In this document: positions 46,220-56,922 of the stretch, piece after piece
Layout: each line of letters opens with the position of its first letter
How positions within the stretch are numbered: position 1 is the stretch's first letter
Origin: Macrophomina tecta
Taxonomy: Eukaryota; Ascomycota; Dothideomycetes; Botryosphaeriales; Botryosphaeriaceae
Direction: 5' to 3'
DNA length: 64,000 nt
NCBI GenBank assembly: GCA_024180945.1
Contig: JAKSGN010000037.1
Coordinates: 1,431,501-1,495,500, forward strand
Notes under the pieces: generated by a model
The model's database searches: none
Seen by the model: only the letters and a program-made list of their open reading frames with translations
Told to the model about the DNA's origin: nothing
Position numbers and translations under genes: made by a program

Positions 46220-46620
46220 AAAACCGGTTACCTATGCTAATATAGTTAGAAAATAAGAAAAAAGATTAATATCCTCCCTAAAAAGAGAACTACGGATAGT
46301 GCCTTCTATTAAAACTAGGCCACGGATACTTTAGGTCCTACCTTTATAGGTTTAACCGAAGCGAAACGGATAAATACCCCTACTTAAATAACGCTAAATA
46401 AACACTAAAATACCTTCTTCTTAACTACCTCTTCTACGCCCTAGAATGCCAGGAGCTTAAGGATAAACTAGGCACTAAAAACCCTAATTTAGACTTATTT
46501 CTAAACGCTAAATTTAGTCTAGAACTAACCCTAGACTACCTTAAACAAACACAGATTTCTATGCGTAAATAGATCCTAGGACTCTCTTTAGCAGAAGACT
46601 AAATACGTAGATACGCGCCG
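46220..46620 (+). pseudogene. decayed LINE C-terminus
   Basis: A plus-strand reading with several TAG/TAA stops spells a LINE tail: GYFRSYLYRFNRSETDKYPY, then ALECQELKDKLGTKNPNLD, LNAKFSLELTLDYLKQTQIS and QILGLSLAED with stops at Gln/Trp positions. The expected zinc-knuckle cysteines are changed to Tyr-type codons (TGC to TAC), consistent with RIP. The surrounding DNA to ~46830 is strongly AT/TA-rich. Only the last ~130 codons are present. Confidence 0.6.
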
Positions 46621-47871
46621 CTCCTTACCTATCTTTTACTATACCGCTTTACTAACTTTCTACTATACTACTTATATTTCTTTTATTTTGCTAAGCCCCT
46701 TGGCCTACGCCACGCTATATTACTACCTTACCCTTGTACCTAAAACCGACCCTATATAGATTACCATAGGCCGTCTGTAATAGTCACGGACTCTACACGG
46801 ACGTTAAACAATAACAATAATAATAACAATATTTTTCCTATCAATTGATGATATCACGACCAAATCCGACATATTCATTAATACGAGTCACGAGACTAGT
46901 GATGAACAGCTCTGCAGAGCACTTACCTTTCGGACGGGAAGTTTGAGTGCTCGGTCCGGATGCAATGCATAGAGACGCTGATCTTCATTGTGTATACGCG
47001 GCCGGATGTTCCAATTTCCGAGGCAAACCCGTGCTGAGAACCGCTTCCGTCGGCCGATATTGGATGCTCACTCCGCTGTCACCACGGATCACCGATATCC
47101 CGTACGGTGTGGAGCAAGCATCTTCCGAGCGCCGCGCGAGGCTCGTGAGGCTTGTCCCCGCACATATCCTTGCAAAATGCATGGTGCGAGGCCAGGTTTA
47201 CGGGAGTTTTCTTCTGTCACGCTCGTTAGCAGCTTTGATTCGTTATTGGCATTGACGACACACAAAATAAGGAACATTGTAGAATTATATTGTGCTCTAT
47301 TCGAACCCTAAGTTCAAGAAGGTTATTCTGGCTTTGTAGAAAACATCTCTTTTTCTGCGTTTGCTTTGGAAATCAATAGCTACGTTTGAAACTGACGCCT
47401 TGTAAGCCTTACTCCAATCTCAAGGTCCGGCCCGCAAGCCAACCCTTTGTGTTGTCAACTGACTCTATTTTAAGATAAGACTGCTATACAAAGAATTAAA
47501 CATCCGGTCCTAGTATGTCCGAGTGTGGAGGATGTCCCGTGTCCTCGGCATTATCGGGAAATTCGGATGCGAACAATTCTCTCGTACGAGAGCACGGCAA
47601 CCTCTACGATTAAACAGGAAAAGCGATCGTAGCGGTGTCTTTCCAAATTAATAATCCTCCGAATGGCCTATCTCCCAACGGGCTATCCATGATGGAGGTT
47701 ATGTCGGTAGTGAGGCAGTGCGATATCCTTGGCCTAATCGGCAGTACGGCGTCACATTCTGGGCCCGGGCGAATGAAACAAGGATACCATCCATGATATA
47801 TTAAGTCGCCCTACGCGACTCCAGAGTTTTCGGTCGAGAAACTCTTACTCTAACCCTAAACTACATTCGAC
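46621..47871. other. intergenic, P450 upstream region
   Basis: AT-rich to ~46830, then balanced composition. No supported gene. Short frames at 46947-47311 overlap on both strands and have no recognisable features. Confidence 0.4.
47796..47803 (+). promoter_or_regulatory. TATA-like box of the P450 gene
   Basis: ATATATTA lies ~70 bp upstream of the P450 start codon in otherwise mixed sequence. This position fits a fungal core promoter. Inference only. Confidence 0.3.
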
Positions 47872-49617
47872 ATGGCTCTAATTCTAAGCTCAGCGGTCCT
47901 AGACCATGTTCAGCGATTCATCGTCTACCTTACGCTTTTTCCTATTACATACCTGGCATTTAAAATTGCCCAGAGCATCTATGCTTCCTTTTTTGGTCCG
48001 CTCCGACATATTCCGGGGCCTTGGCTTGCACAATACACAAAGCTGTGGGAGCTGTCCGCGGCGTGGCGCGGCGATTTCGAAAAGCAGAATATTAGCCTCC
48101 ACAAACGCCACGGTAAGACAAATATAGCTATGCCCGTATTAGCCTACTAATAAATCTGGTAAAAGGTAAAATTGTCCGCCTAGGTCCTAATAAATATAGT
48201 ATTGACGAGCCCGAGGCCGTTCGTATCATCTACGGCCATGGCACCAAATTCGTTAAGAATGACTTCTATACCCTCTTCCGTGCACCCGAAGTTAGCAACT
48301 TATTTGCGGAGCTTAGTGTTAAGGAGCACTCTAGACAGCGGCGTAGGATTGCCTCTTTATATTCAATGACTACCCTGCTATCCTACGAGGGTTTCATTGA
48401 CAACTGCACGGCAATCCTAATCGACAAGTTCACCCAATTTTCGCAAAAAGGCAAGAAAGTCCCTATGGTTACCTTCCTACAATTCTACGCATTCGATGTA
48501 ATCGGAGCCATCACCGTAAGCTACGCACCTCCATCCACACCAGTCTACCCGCGTAGAAGACTGTGCTATTATAACAACCCTATAGGCTGGTAATCCCTTT
48601 GGCTTAATGGCCGCCGAGAATGATTTCGACTCTATCGTCCACGCCATCCATATTTCCCTCGTATACGGCGGCCTGTTCGGTCTTATCCCCGAAGTCCACC
48701 CCTGGTTTATACGCATCGGTAAACTACTAAAGCTCGACGTCCCGACGAGACCGGTGCAGGACTATGTCTATCACCAGATTGGCCTGCGACGACAGGGCTT
48801 CACGCCAGACAATAAGAACGATTTCCTTACTAAGCTACTTAAGATGGAGGATTCGGGTTCTAACACCAACTTCGACACAATAAACTCGATTAGCAACAAC
48901 ATCGCCGCCGGCAGCGACACTACCGCAATTACCCTATCCGCCTGCGTATACTACCTTCTGCGCAACCCGACCTGCTTTGCTAAGCTGCGTAAGGAGATTG
49001 ACGACGCGATCGCTGCGGGTAAGGTGACCGATCCAATCGCATACACGCAGGCGCAGGATATGCCGTATCTGCAAGCCACCATTAAGGAGACGCTACGCTG
49101 CCACGCGGCCGTTGGATATCCGATGCCGCGCATCGTGCCGCCGGGCGGCGCAGTGATTTCGGGCACCTTCTTCCCCGCCGGTACCGAGGTTGGTGTGAAT
49201 CCGTGGGTCGCGCACTACAACGAGGACGTGTGGGGCAAGGACGCCGCGCAATTCCGGCCGGAGAGGTGGCTGGAGGCGAGCGAAGCGCAGTCCAAGAGGA
49301 TGGAGGGCTACTTTATCCCAGTAAGTGCTTTCCTTCCTCGAGTGTGATCCTTGCCTCTTCTCGTTTTCCTATATTCTTTTTCACCTTGATGCTGCGTGTG
49401 GGATTATGTGCTAACGTGAGACCCTTAGTTCGGTCACGGCTCAAGGACTTGTATTGGCAAGCACATTAGTCTGCTGGAAATCACCAAGGTCATCCCCCAG
49501 CTTGTCCGGAAGTTTGATTTCGAGTTCACCGAGGGGTCCAAGAGCGGCTGGACTACCGAGACAAGGTGGTTCTGCAAGCCAAACTACGAATGCTACATCA
49601 AGCTAAGGGCGCAGTAA
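47872..49617 (+). CDS. cytochrome P450 monooxygenase (pisatin-demethylase-like), 504 aa
   Basis: Exons are 47872-48112, 48166-48515, 48586-49320 and 49429-49617, joined by introns of 53, 70 and 108 bp. Splicing gives one uninterrupted frame. Residues ~10-38 form an N-terminal membrane anchor followed by the proline hinge RHIPGPW. P450 signatures: I-helix AAGSDTTAI (~304-311), K-helix KETLR (~364-368), the PERF-type motif RPERW, and the heme loop FGHGSRTCIGKHI with the Cys ligand at ~450. The loop, the KHISLLEI continuation and the C-terminal W-F-x-K-x-x-Y block resemble fungal pisatin demethylase-type P450s. The substrate cannot be read from sequence. It would act on the ER membrane with a P450 reductase encoded elsewhere. 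The MFS gene downstream suggests oxidation plus export. Confidence 0.92.
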
Positions 49618-51726
49618 ATGTTTTTGGGCAGCTTCTTTTGAGCGCCTGGGAGCGTGCGTCTGCATAAAGACTATATTTCAATTCATCAGTACTTAAATGC
49701 CATATTCCCGTCATTGTAGCAAAATTGACTTTGCATCAGAATCATAGCTATAAAAGACGGCTAGGACCTAGACTTGCATCAGTATTTTCCCACTACTACA
49801 GACTTGCCTCCCGTCCGTTCATCGTTTCAGATGAAGCTCCCACCCCGTGCCGAGACAATCATTGTCACAGCCTCACTCTCTTTGAGAATGTACATACCAC
49901 GCTCGACTTCCTGCAACCAATAGCTGCTCGCAATGTTTCTTCCCCGCCTCGCAGGACGCTTGGCTCTTCGCACCCTCGCTTCCACCCGTAACAGCCTTTG
50001 GACCTCTCTGCCAATTTAAAAGTCTGCGCGGTGCGGCTTAGAAAAATTGTATGAGTATTCCAGGCACTGCAGGCACTACCTCTGATGAAGCTGAGGACTT
50101 AGCGGAGAAGTAGTCAAAGGCTGTGGAGTGGTGGAATATGAGCTCAATCACCTCCGATATCTGTTACTGGATAGCATATTAGCCTAGTTATTCGTTCTGA
50201 GACGTCTTGGGAATCAACAGCACGAGCGCCTCAGCAATCTCCCAGGGGACCCGGGGGTGTAAGCAATCAAGTAATTTTGTCAACCATCATCACCACTTGC
50301 CGTCCTTGCTTGCCGCTATTGTTTGCTTTTTACAGCCACAATTTCAGATCCCTGAGAATCGCCTCATCACTGCACCACCAGCACCTGAGCACTCATGGCC
50401 CTCATTCGTGTATACAATCAGTAGCTTCAGCATAGTTCAATGAGGCAGCAGTGAACCTCAATTCCTCACTGTTCAACAAATTCATTCATCGATTTCGACC
50501 GATCAAGCGCGAACTCCATCAATTTGAATAGGAGGCTCAAAGTGAAAAGCAAATCTGCTTGTAGAGATGAGGATGAGTATATATTTCCGTACCAAATAAT
50601 CAGCGAACACATAACCGAGATTCGTGTCGGACTGATAGAATTCGCGGGATGCAGCAGGGTTTTTCGCGTACCAATGAAGCAACTCGCCCATGGTTATTTG
50701 CTCCGAAACTTGACGCCTTCGTAAGGCGCTTTAAAAGTCTAATAAAACTCCTTGACAGATCTAATTTTTCGTCTATATATTTGGTTAAGCGCTAGGTTAT
50801 ATCTTTTCCGATTATCTAATCCTTTCTGAGATGTCCTTAAGTATGTCTGCCTTTAACAAGGTGACTTATACCGGATAGCTATAGCTGGGGCAGTGCGCAG
50901 GTAGAAGGCGATGCGACTCTACTCCTACGTGACTTCATCTCCATTATATAGCTTAAGGGTAAGCAGACTCTATAATGAGTAATATAGAGAGCTCCGTTGT
51001 CCGCGTTAATTTCTTGGTGACGCATGATCCTGCGAGCCTCAAAATGGGAACCAGTTCGCAAAACTGATGATGGAATTCTAATTGTCCTCTTAGCTGATGA
51101 GTGACGTTGGCTATAGATATCTGTTGGATTTGGTGGTGATACCATCAATTGAGAATGAGTGGCATGAGGACTAAGAGGTACGCTCAGGGGAGTCCTCTTA
51201 TCCGTCCTCTTCCGTGACTAAGCTAAAGTTTATTGTACACACACGTGATATTTCAACACTAATATTATAACCGAAGTATACAGAAAGCTTAAACAAATCA
51301 GGCATTAAGGCATCCATCAGACAACGAGTGGGCTCGTGTTCTATCATAGTTTACAGGACTTGTGCGGGGTCTGGAGTTATCCTGTTTTGCAACAGTTGCT
51401 CCGGGGCCGTCTAGGCGACAGCGGGGTTGCACGCAGTAAATTGGATAGTCTTCGCCGGGCTCACTGCCTATTTTTCTCTTTAGCCCAATTTTGACGTTTC
51501 TGGCAGTAGATACCGCATTGTTTGCGTCATGTAGAAAAATCGATATGCGGATGCGGATACCCTATATGTTGGAAGAAGCAATAATAGCCGGGATGTGTCG
51601 GAGAATGCCAAGAATGGACGGATTCTGCGGGAAGTTACAAAGCAAAGTTTTTCTTGCTCCCAAGGATCCAGCCAACTTGTTCTACATTACGCGACGTCTC
51701 CCGCAATTTCGAATCGCACATTAACC
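49618..51726. other. P450-MFS intergenic region
   Basis: Two kilobases without a convincing gene. Only short frames lacking features are present. It presumably includes the P450 terminator and the MFS promoter. Confidence 0.45.
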
Positions 51727-53475
51727 ATGGACCAGGGACGAGGTCTGGATATCTCGCCAGCAATGGAGTCTCGCTCACCTCCGGAGCCGAGCGTAGAGAC
51801 AATAGAGGTCGAAGCTCCTGTGGTCGAAGATTCATCGTCATCCCGTAGTAAACTTAGAATCTCTGCCATCCTGACGGCTCTGTATGTACGTCAGATTTCC
51901 ACATAGAACCCTCCAACCACATATCCGACACTGGAGAACCTATAGCTAACCCTGCTACTATAGCTTTCCCTTTTTGTTGCCGCTCTGGATCAAACAATCA
52001 TCTCTACAGCCGTCCCCATAATCACATTCGAGCTACACTCAGCCTCCGGCTATACCTGGATCGGCGGCGCGTACATTCTTGCAAAAGCAGCCGCAATGCC
52101 TATTTGGGCCAAGCTCTCAGATATTTGGGGCCGCAAACCTATAATACTAGCTAGCCTGCTTCTCTTTTTCGGCAGCAGCATTATTTGTGCCCTGGCACGC
52201 ACTATGCCAGCTCTAATCGCTGGCCGGGCTCTGCAGGGCATCGGTGGCGGCGGCCTCTTCCAGCTCGTCACTATTACTATCTCCGACATCTTTAGCCTCC
52301 GCCACCGCGGCCTCTTTCTTGGCCTGGCAGAGGTAGCATGGGCTGTGTCAGGCGGCGTAGGCCCTGTGCTCGGCGGTGTGTTGGCAGAGATGGTCTCATG
52401 GCGCTGGATATTCTGGCTTAACCTACCCATCGCGGGTATAGCCTTCTTTCTAACCCTCTTCTTTCTCGATGTCCACAACCCGCGCACACATATATACGAC
52501 GGCCTCCGTGCAATCGACTGGTTCGGCACCGTCACGATACTCGGCTTCACGCTCATGGTCCTGCTCGGCCTTAACTTTGGGGGGGTGGTCGCGTCCTGGT
52601 CATCCGCGAAGATTATCTGCTTACTAGTCTTCGGCGTCGTTATGTCCGTCCTCTTCGTTATTATCGAGAAGCGGCTGGCTACCTACCCAATCATGCCAAT
52701 GATGCTCTTTGTTGAGCGCTCCAACGTAGCCGCATTTATCACTGCATTCACCCACGGCTTCGTTTTTATCGCCGAAGAGTACTATCTCCCTCTCTACCTG
52801 CAATCCGCCAAGCTCGCATCCCCAACGCGCTCTGGCCTACTAATTTTGCCACTTATCGTGACCGGAGCAATTACTGCGACAGCCACTGGTTTCCTTATCC
52901 ACCGCACAGGGGAGTATCGGCAAGTTCTACAGGCCGGCATGATGCTGACGACACTGGGGGTTGCTCTCTTTATTTTACTTGACGTCAGCACATCTACCGC
53001 CACGATTGTTGGCCTCGAAATACTCGCGGGCGTGGGGGTAGGCATGTGTTTTCAGCCGCCAATCATCGCGGTGCAGGCGCAAGTTCCTAGTCAAGATGAT
53101 GTCGCTTCGGCGACAGCAACGTTAGGGTTCCTACGGAATATGGCGACTGCAGTAAGTGTTGTGGTTGGCGGAGTGGTATTCCAGAATGGGATAGGCTTAC
53201 GGGAGGGCACACTAAGGAGCGCGGGGTTGAGTGAGGGGCTGGCGAGGGATCTAACAGGATCAGAGGCAGCGGCGAACGTAGAATTGATCGGGCTAATCGA
53301 GGATGTTACGCAGCAGGGGGTAGTCAAAGATGCATTTGCGGGGAGTACACGTAACATGTGGATCTTGTACACGTCTATTGCAGCTTGTGGGGTGATAGCA
53401 ACATTGTTTATTAAGAGAAAGACTTTAGGAGTCGAGCATACGGAGACAAAGACCGGCATTAAAAGGAGGGTATGA
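51727..53475 (+). CDS. MFS drug/toxin exporter, DHA14-type, 556 aa
   Basis: Exon 1 is 51727-51885 and exon 2 is 51964-53475, with a 78-bp intron (GTACGT...GCTAAC...CTATAG) joining SAILTALY to LSLFVAALDQT. The N-terminus (~45 aa) is acidic and cytosolic. About 14 hydrophobic segments follow. Motif A-like AKLSDIWGRKPIIL lies after TM2, LDQTII in TM1 is the usual DHA14 motif, GRALQGIGGGG is in TM4, and motif C-like AVSGGVGPVLGGVLAE is in TM5. This group exports toxins, drugs or secondary metabolites by proton antiport at the plasma membrane. It is intact, in the same direction as the P450 2.1 kb upstream, and followed immediately by transposon debris. Confidence 0.92.
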
Positions 53476-53852
53476 ATGTGCAGCTAAAAGGCGAGCGAGC
53501 GGCTGCTTAAGGATGTTACTGTTACGTGGTGGGCTTAAGGACTCGGTCAAGAGGATTAAAAGGGTTGAAGACGTAGAGAAATAATAATTAAATAAGTTTA
53601 AGAATGATTAGGACTTTAGGATAAAGCCCTGCAGACAGAGAGCGTCTTTCTACGCGATCTAATTCACCAAAAAAAAAAAAAAAAAAAAAGGCGAAAGTGA
53701 GGTAAGGTAGCGGGAGGGTTCTGTTAGAATATCACGTGTTTGTATTTTAAAGTTAACTTAGCCACTAAAGAGGGCGGATAGAGGATCCCTCTACGCTAAC
53801 CCTAGGAGAAAACCGAACGTAGGTTTGAGCTTATCGGCCTTACAATATCTAG
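53476..53852. other. MFS 3' flank
   Basis: AT-rich, with a 21-base A run at ~53669-53689. No gene is supported. Confidence 0.5.
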
Positions 53853-53960
53853 GGACGAAGATAATATGGGCGGATACGCGACCGTTGGCGCGTCGCGACG
53901 CGCTGCGCGTCTCCAGGCTCGATAAACTAACTACCGTGCCCTCCACACCGGCAAGCCAAC
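53853..53960 (+). repeat. LINE 5' fragment
   Basis: Near-identical to 7565-7680 of the decayed LINE: both share ATACGCGACCGTTGG, CGTCGCGACGCGCTGCGCGT and CTCCACACCGGCAA-like blocks. Only the start of ORF1 is present. The MITE begins 37 bp further on. Confidence 0.6.
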
Positions 53961-53996
53961 GGGACAGCGAAGGGCTCGCCCGACTATAAAGCGCTA

Positions 53997-54431
53997 ACGT
54001 GTTCCACCAGTCAGTGGGACACCCCAGTCAGTGGGACACCCCAAAAACCCACCAAAAATCAGAAAAATCGTACCTTAATATCTCAACAACGGCGGGGTAA
54101 TAAACTCTAAAAGTTTAATGGATTATATGCAGTGCTTAAAACTAGAAGTTATTAAATTTTTAAATGCTAAAAGCTTATAGTTTTTAAAATAGTAGTTTTT
54201 TGGCCGCCAAATTCAAAAATTTCACCTTTTCCTTAATATCTTAAGAATTATAGAAGTTTAGCTCTTAGAAATTTAATGGCCTCTATTTCTAAGTACTATC
54301 TATCACTTATTAAATTTTCAGAAAATATTACCCCGCCGTTGTTGAGATATTAAGGTACGATTTTTCTGATTTTTGGTGGGTTTTTGGGGTGTCCCACTGA
54401 CTGGGGTGTCCCACTGACTGGTGGAACACGT
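53997..54431. mobile_element. fold-back MITE with ~105-bp inverted repeats (pogo-type ends)
   Basis: The left arm begins ACGTGTTCCACCAGTCAGTG, contains GTGGGACACCCCAGTCA iterated, and is matched exactly for ~105 bases by the inverted right arm ending GGTGGAACACGT. The centre is also weakly palindromic and AT-rich. TA flanks both ends (53995-53996 and 54432-54433). There is no coding capacity. The ends resemble those of the pogo-like element at 26.2 kb more than those of the pogo element that directly follows. Confidence 0.85.
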
Positions 54432-54433
54432 TA

Positions 54434-56224
54434 TCAGTGACCCGCGCACTTTTCCTTGGCGCTACCACTCTTCGTCTTCCACACGCGTTTTTTCTATAGC
54501 AAAGTATGCAAATCCAAACAACCGAAGCACGAATCATCTTAGCCATCGAAGCTATCCGAACCTCCCGAAAATTAAGCCGCCGAGCCGCCGCAAAGATCTA
54601 TAACGTGCCCGAATCAACGCTCCGCGATAGAATGAACGGCAGAACCCCCAAAACCGATTCCCGGCCCGCCACCCAGAATTTGACCGAGATCGAGGAGGAT
54701 GTGATCGTCCAATACATCTTAGACCTAGATTCGCGAGGATTCCCACCCCCGATCGAAGATGTACGCGCAATGGCGGATGACATCCTCGCGTCGGAAAACT
54801 CTGGCCAAACCGCTTCATTAAGCGACGAGAAGAGCTGCGCACGCGTTTCTCTCGCGCCTACGACTTCCAGCGAGCCCTTTGCGAAGATCCTCGGCTTATA
54901 AGCGAATGGTTCAGCCTATTCTCGAACAAGCGGGCCAAATACGGCATCCAGGACTGCGGTTTATAACAACTTCGACGAGACCGGCTTTATGATGGGCATA
55001 ATCTCCTCTTCTATGGTTGTTACTAGGGCCGATCGACGCGGAAAAGGCAAGGCAATTCAGCCTGGTAATCGAGAATAGGCGACCGCGATTACCTGTGTCA
55101 GTGGTGACGGCTTTGACGTCCCCCCGTTTTTGCTGGTCCAAGGCCAGTGCCACCTCGCCAACTGGTACACCGACGGCGGTCTTCCCGACTCCTGGCCTGT
55201 TAAACCGACTTCGAATGGGTGGACCGATAACGACACAGGTCTAGATTGGATCAAGCACTTCGAGAAGCATACTGTGGCGCGTACAAAGGGTGGTTACCGG
55301 ATGCTAGTACTCGATGGGCACGAGAGCCACCAATCGGTCGAATTCGAGGACTTCTGCAAGGCACACAACATTATCACCATCTGTCTACCTGCTCATTCGT
55401 CCCACTTAACCCAACCACTTGACGTCGGCTTCTTTAGCGCGTTAAAAAGGGCATACGGCAAGGAAATCGGGTTGTTCGTCCGTGCGCATATCAACCATAT
55501 CACCAAGGTCGAGTTCTTTTTGGCATTTCGCGCAGCATATAATGCTACAATGACCAAAGAAAACATTGCCGGTGGTTTTCGGGGTGCTGGACTTATTCCA
55601 TTTGATCCGCAAGCCGTTATTTCCAAGCTAGATGTCAAGTTACGGACGCCAACATCCACGGGCACCCCTAACGCCAGCGCCGACCTTTGGGTCTCCCAGA
55701 CGCCACACAACCCGATTGAGGCCATTTCGCAGTCCGGGCTGGTTACATCTCGGATTAATGGTCACCAAGGAAGCTCCCCGACGCCTATTTTTTTCCGCTG
55801 TCAAGCAAATGGCAAAGGGTTTGGAGGGAATGGCCCATACGGTAACCCTTTTGACCGAGGAGAACCGCGCGCTTCGAAAGGCAAATGAGGCACTTAGCAA
55901 GCGCCGGAGGGCTAAAAGAACACGTATCCGTAAAGGAGGTGCATTAACTACGGAAGATGCACGAGATATTTTAGCTCAGAGGAATGCTGAGGAACAGGTA
56001 GCGCGCGATAGGCGCGAAAATTGGGATAGCGGTAGAGAGAGGCCGGCGACTATACGACGATGCGGCACCTGCGGCGAGCCCGGGCATAATGCACGAACGT
56101 GCTAGGTCGAAGAAGTAATGTCTGATGTCTATAGTTCCGACTAATTTTCATTAATTTAAGCGATGTTGGCTGCGCAATTCGGGTTAAGAGTAGCGGCGCG
56201 TCGGGAAAGTGCGCAGGTCACTGA
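54434..56224 (+). mobile_element. pogo/Fot-like DNA transposon, decayed
   Basis: The terminal inverted repeat is TCAGTGACCCGCGCACTTTTCC at 54434-54455, matched by its near-perfect complement ending at 56224 (GGGAAAGTGCGCAGGTCACTGA). TA flanks both sides (54432-54433 and 56225-56226). Length is 1791 bp. The left TA is the same TA that closes the MITE, so the two elements abut. Confidence 0.85.
54506..56105 (+). pseudogene. pogo/Fot-like transposase with C-terminal zinc knuckle
   Basis: The ATG at 54506 opens MQIQTTEARIILAIEAIRTS and the psq helix-turn-helix (SRRAAAKIYNVPESTLRDRM). Near 54790 the frame shifts, continuing RFSRAYDFQRALCEDPRLI. Near 54960 it shifts again before NFDETGFMMGIISSSMV, and a TAG replaces Trp at ~55077. 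The DDE part is readable: RMLVLDGHESHQSVEF, then CLPAHSSHLTQPLDVGFFSA. The C-terminus, in another frame, is a coiled coil (LTEENRALRKANEALSKRRR) ending in a CCHC knuckle (CGTCGEPGHNARTC). At least three frame changes make it inactive. It is diverged from the pogo-like piece at 25.6-26.1 kb. Confidence 0.85.
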
Positions 56225-56226
56225 TA

Positions 56227-56603
56227 TGCGCGGCTCGCTGATAAACCACGTTATACTTACAGGCGCTTGGGTATTCATGATCACTACTTTACATCGTAGA
56301 CAAAGCATTAACCTCGCAGCACTATAAAAGCTTTGCAGACCTATAACGTGATAAGTCTTGCTCACGGCTTGCGCACCTTGGCCTCGCAGCCTACAGCCGT
56401 GTCGAGTTGATGCGTTTCCAGAAAGCGCATAGCTACAGTAAAAGAATGGATCATGATCTTACAGTGGTGATGGTAAGAATACAAGCGGCAAATAAAGTAC
56501 GCATCTGAGAGGTCCGTGCCCAGAATTTTTATTTAGCGACGGAGGGCGAAGCCGATTTTGCAAGCGACTGCATATTCTCCAACAGCTCGGCGGTGTTTCA
56601 AGG
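56227..56603. other. no supported gene
   Basis: Short spacer between the pogo element and the Copia target site. Nothing else was seen. Confidence 0.5.
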
Positions 56604-56608
56604 AATTC

Positions 56609-56836
56609 TGTTGAATTTGGGTGAGTGAAGAGTAGTGAGGTCAGAAAGAGAGTAGATTCTGCCTGTCTCCTGAGAGGGAGGCAGGTATGCTTTGCTTATA
56701 TACATAAATGAGTGCTTGAATAACCGAGGAGAATAGAAGCCGATATTGCTATCCGAAGCTTGTGAAGATGAGGAGTAGTGAGGAGGTGGCAAAGAGTAGA
56801 TGCTGATCTGTAGCAATAAGGCAAAATAGTCTGACA
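56609..56836 (-). repeat. Copia 3' LTR
   Basis: On the minus strand it runs TGTCAGACTATTTTGCC...CCCAAATTCAACA, with TG...CA ends and an internal TATATAAGC promoter-like block. Same length as the 5' LTR. Confidence 0.95.
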
Positions 56837-56837
56837 C

Positions 56838-56846
56838 ACCCCCTTC
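56838..56846 (-). other. Copia polypurine tract
   Basis: GAAGGGGGT immediately precedes the 3' LTR on the element's coding strand, the position of plus-strand priming. Confidence 0.7.
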
Positions 56847-56922
56847 ACGACGTGTACGCTTGGGAGGGTCGTGATAGTAGAAGCAGCGTCGAGTGTACAA
56901 TAAAAGCAGTAGAGAATAGTGG

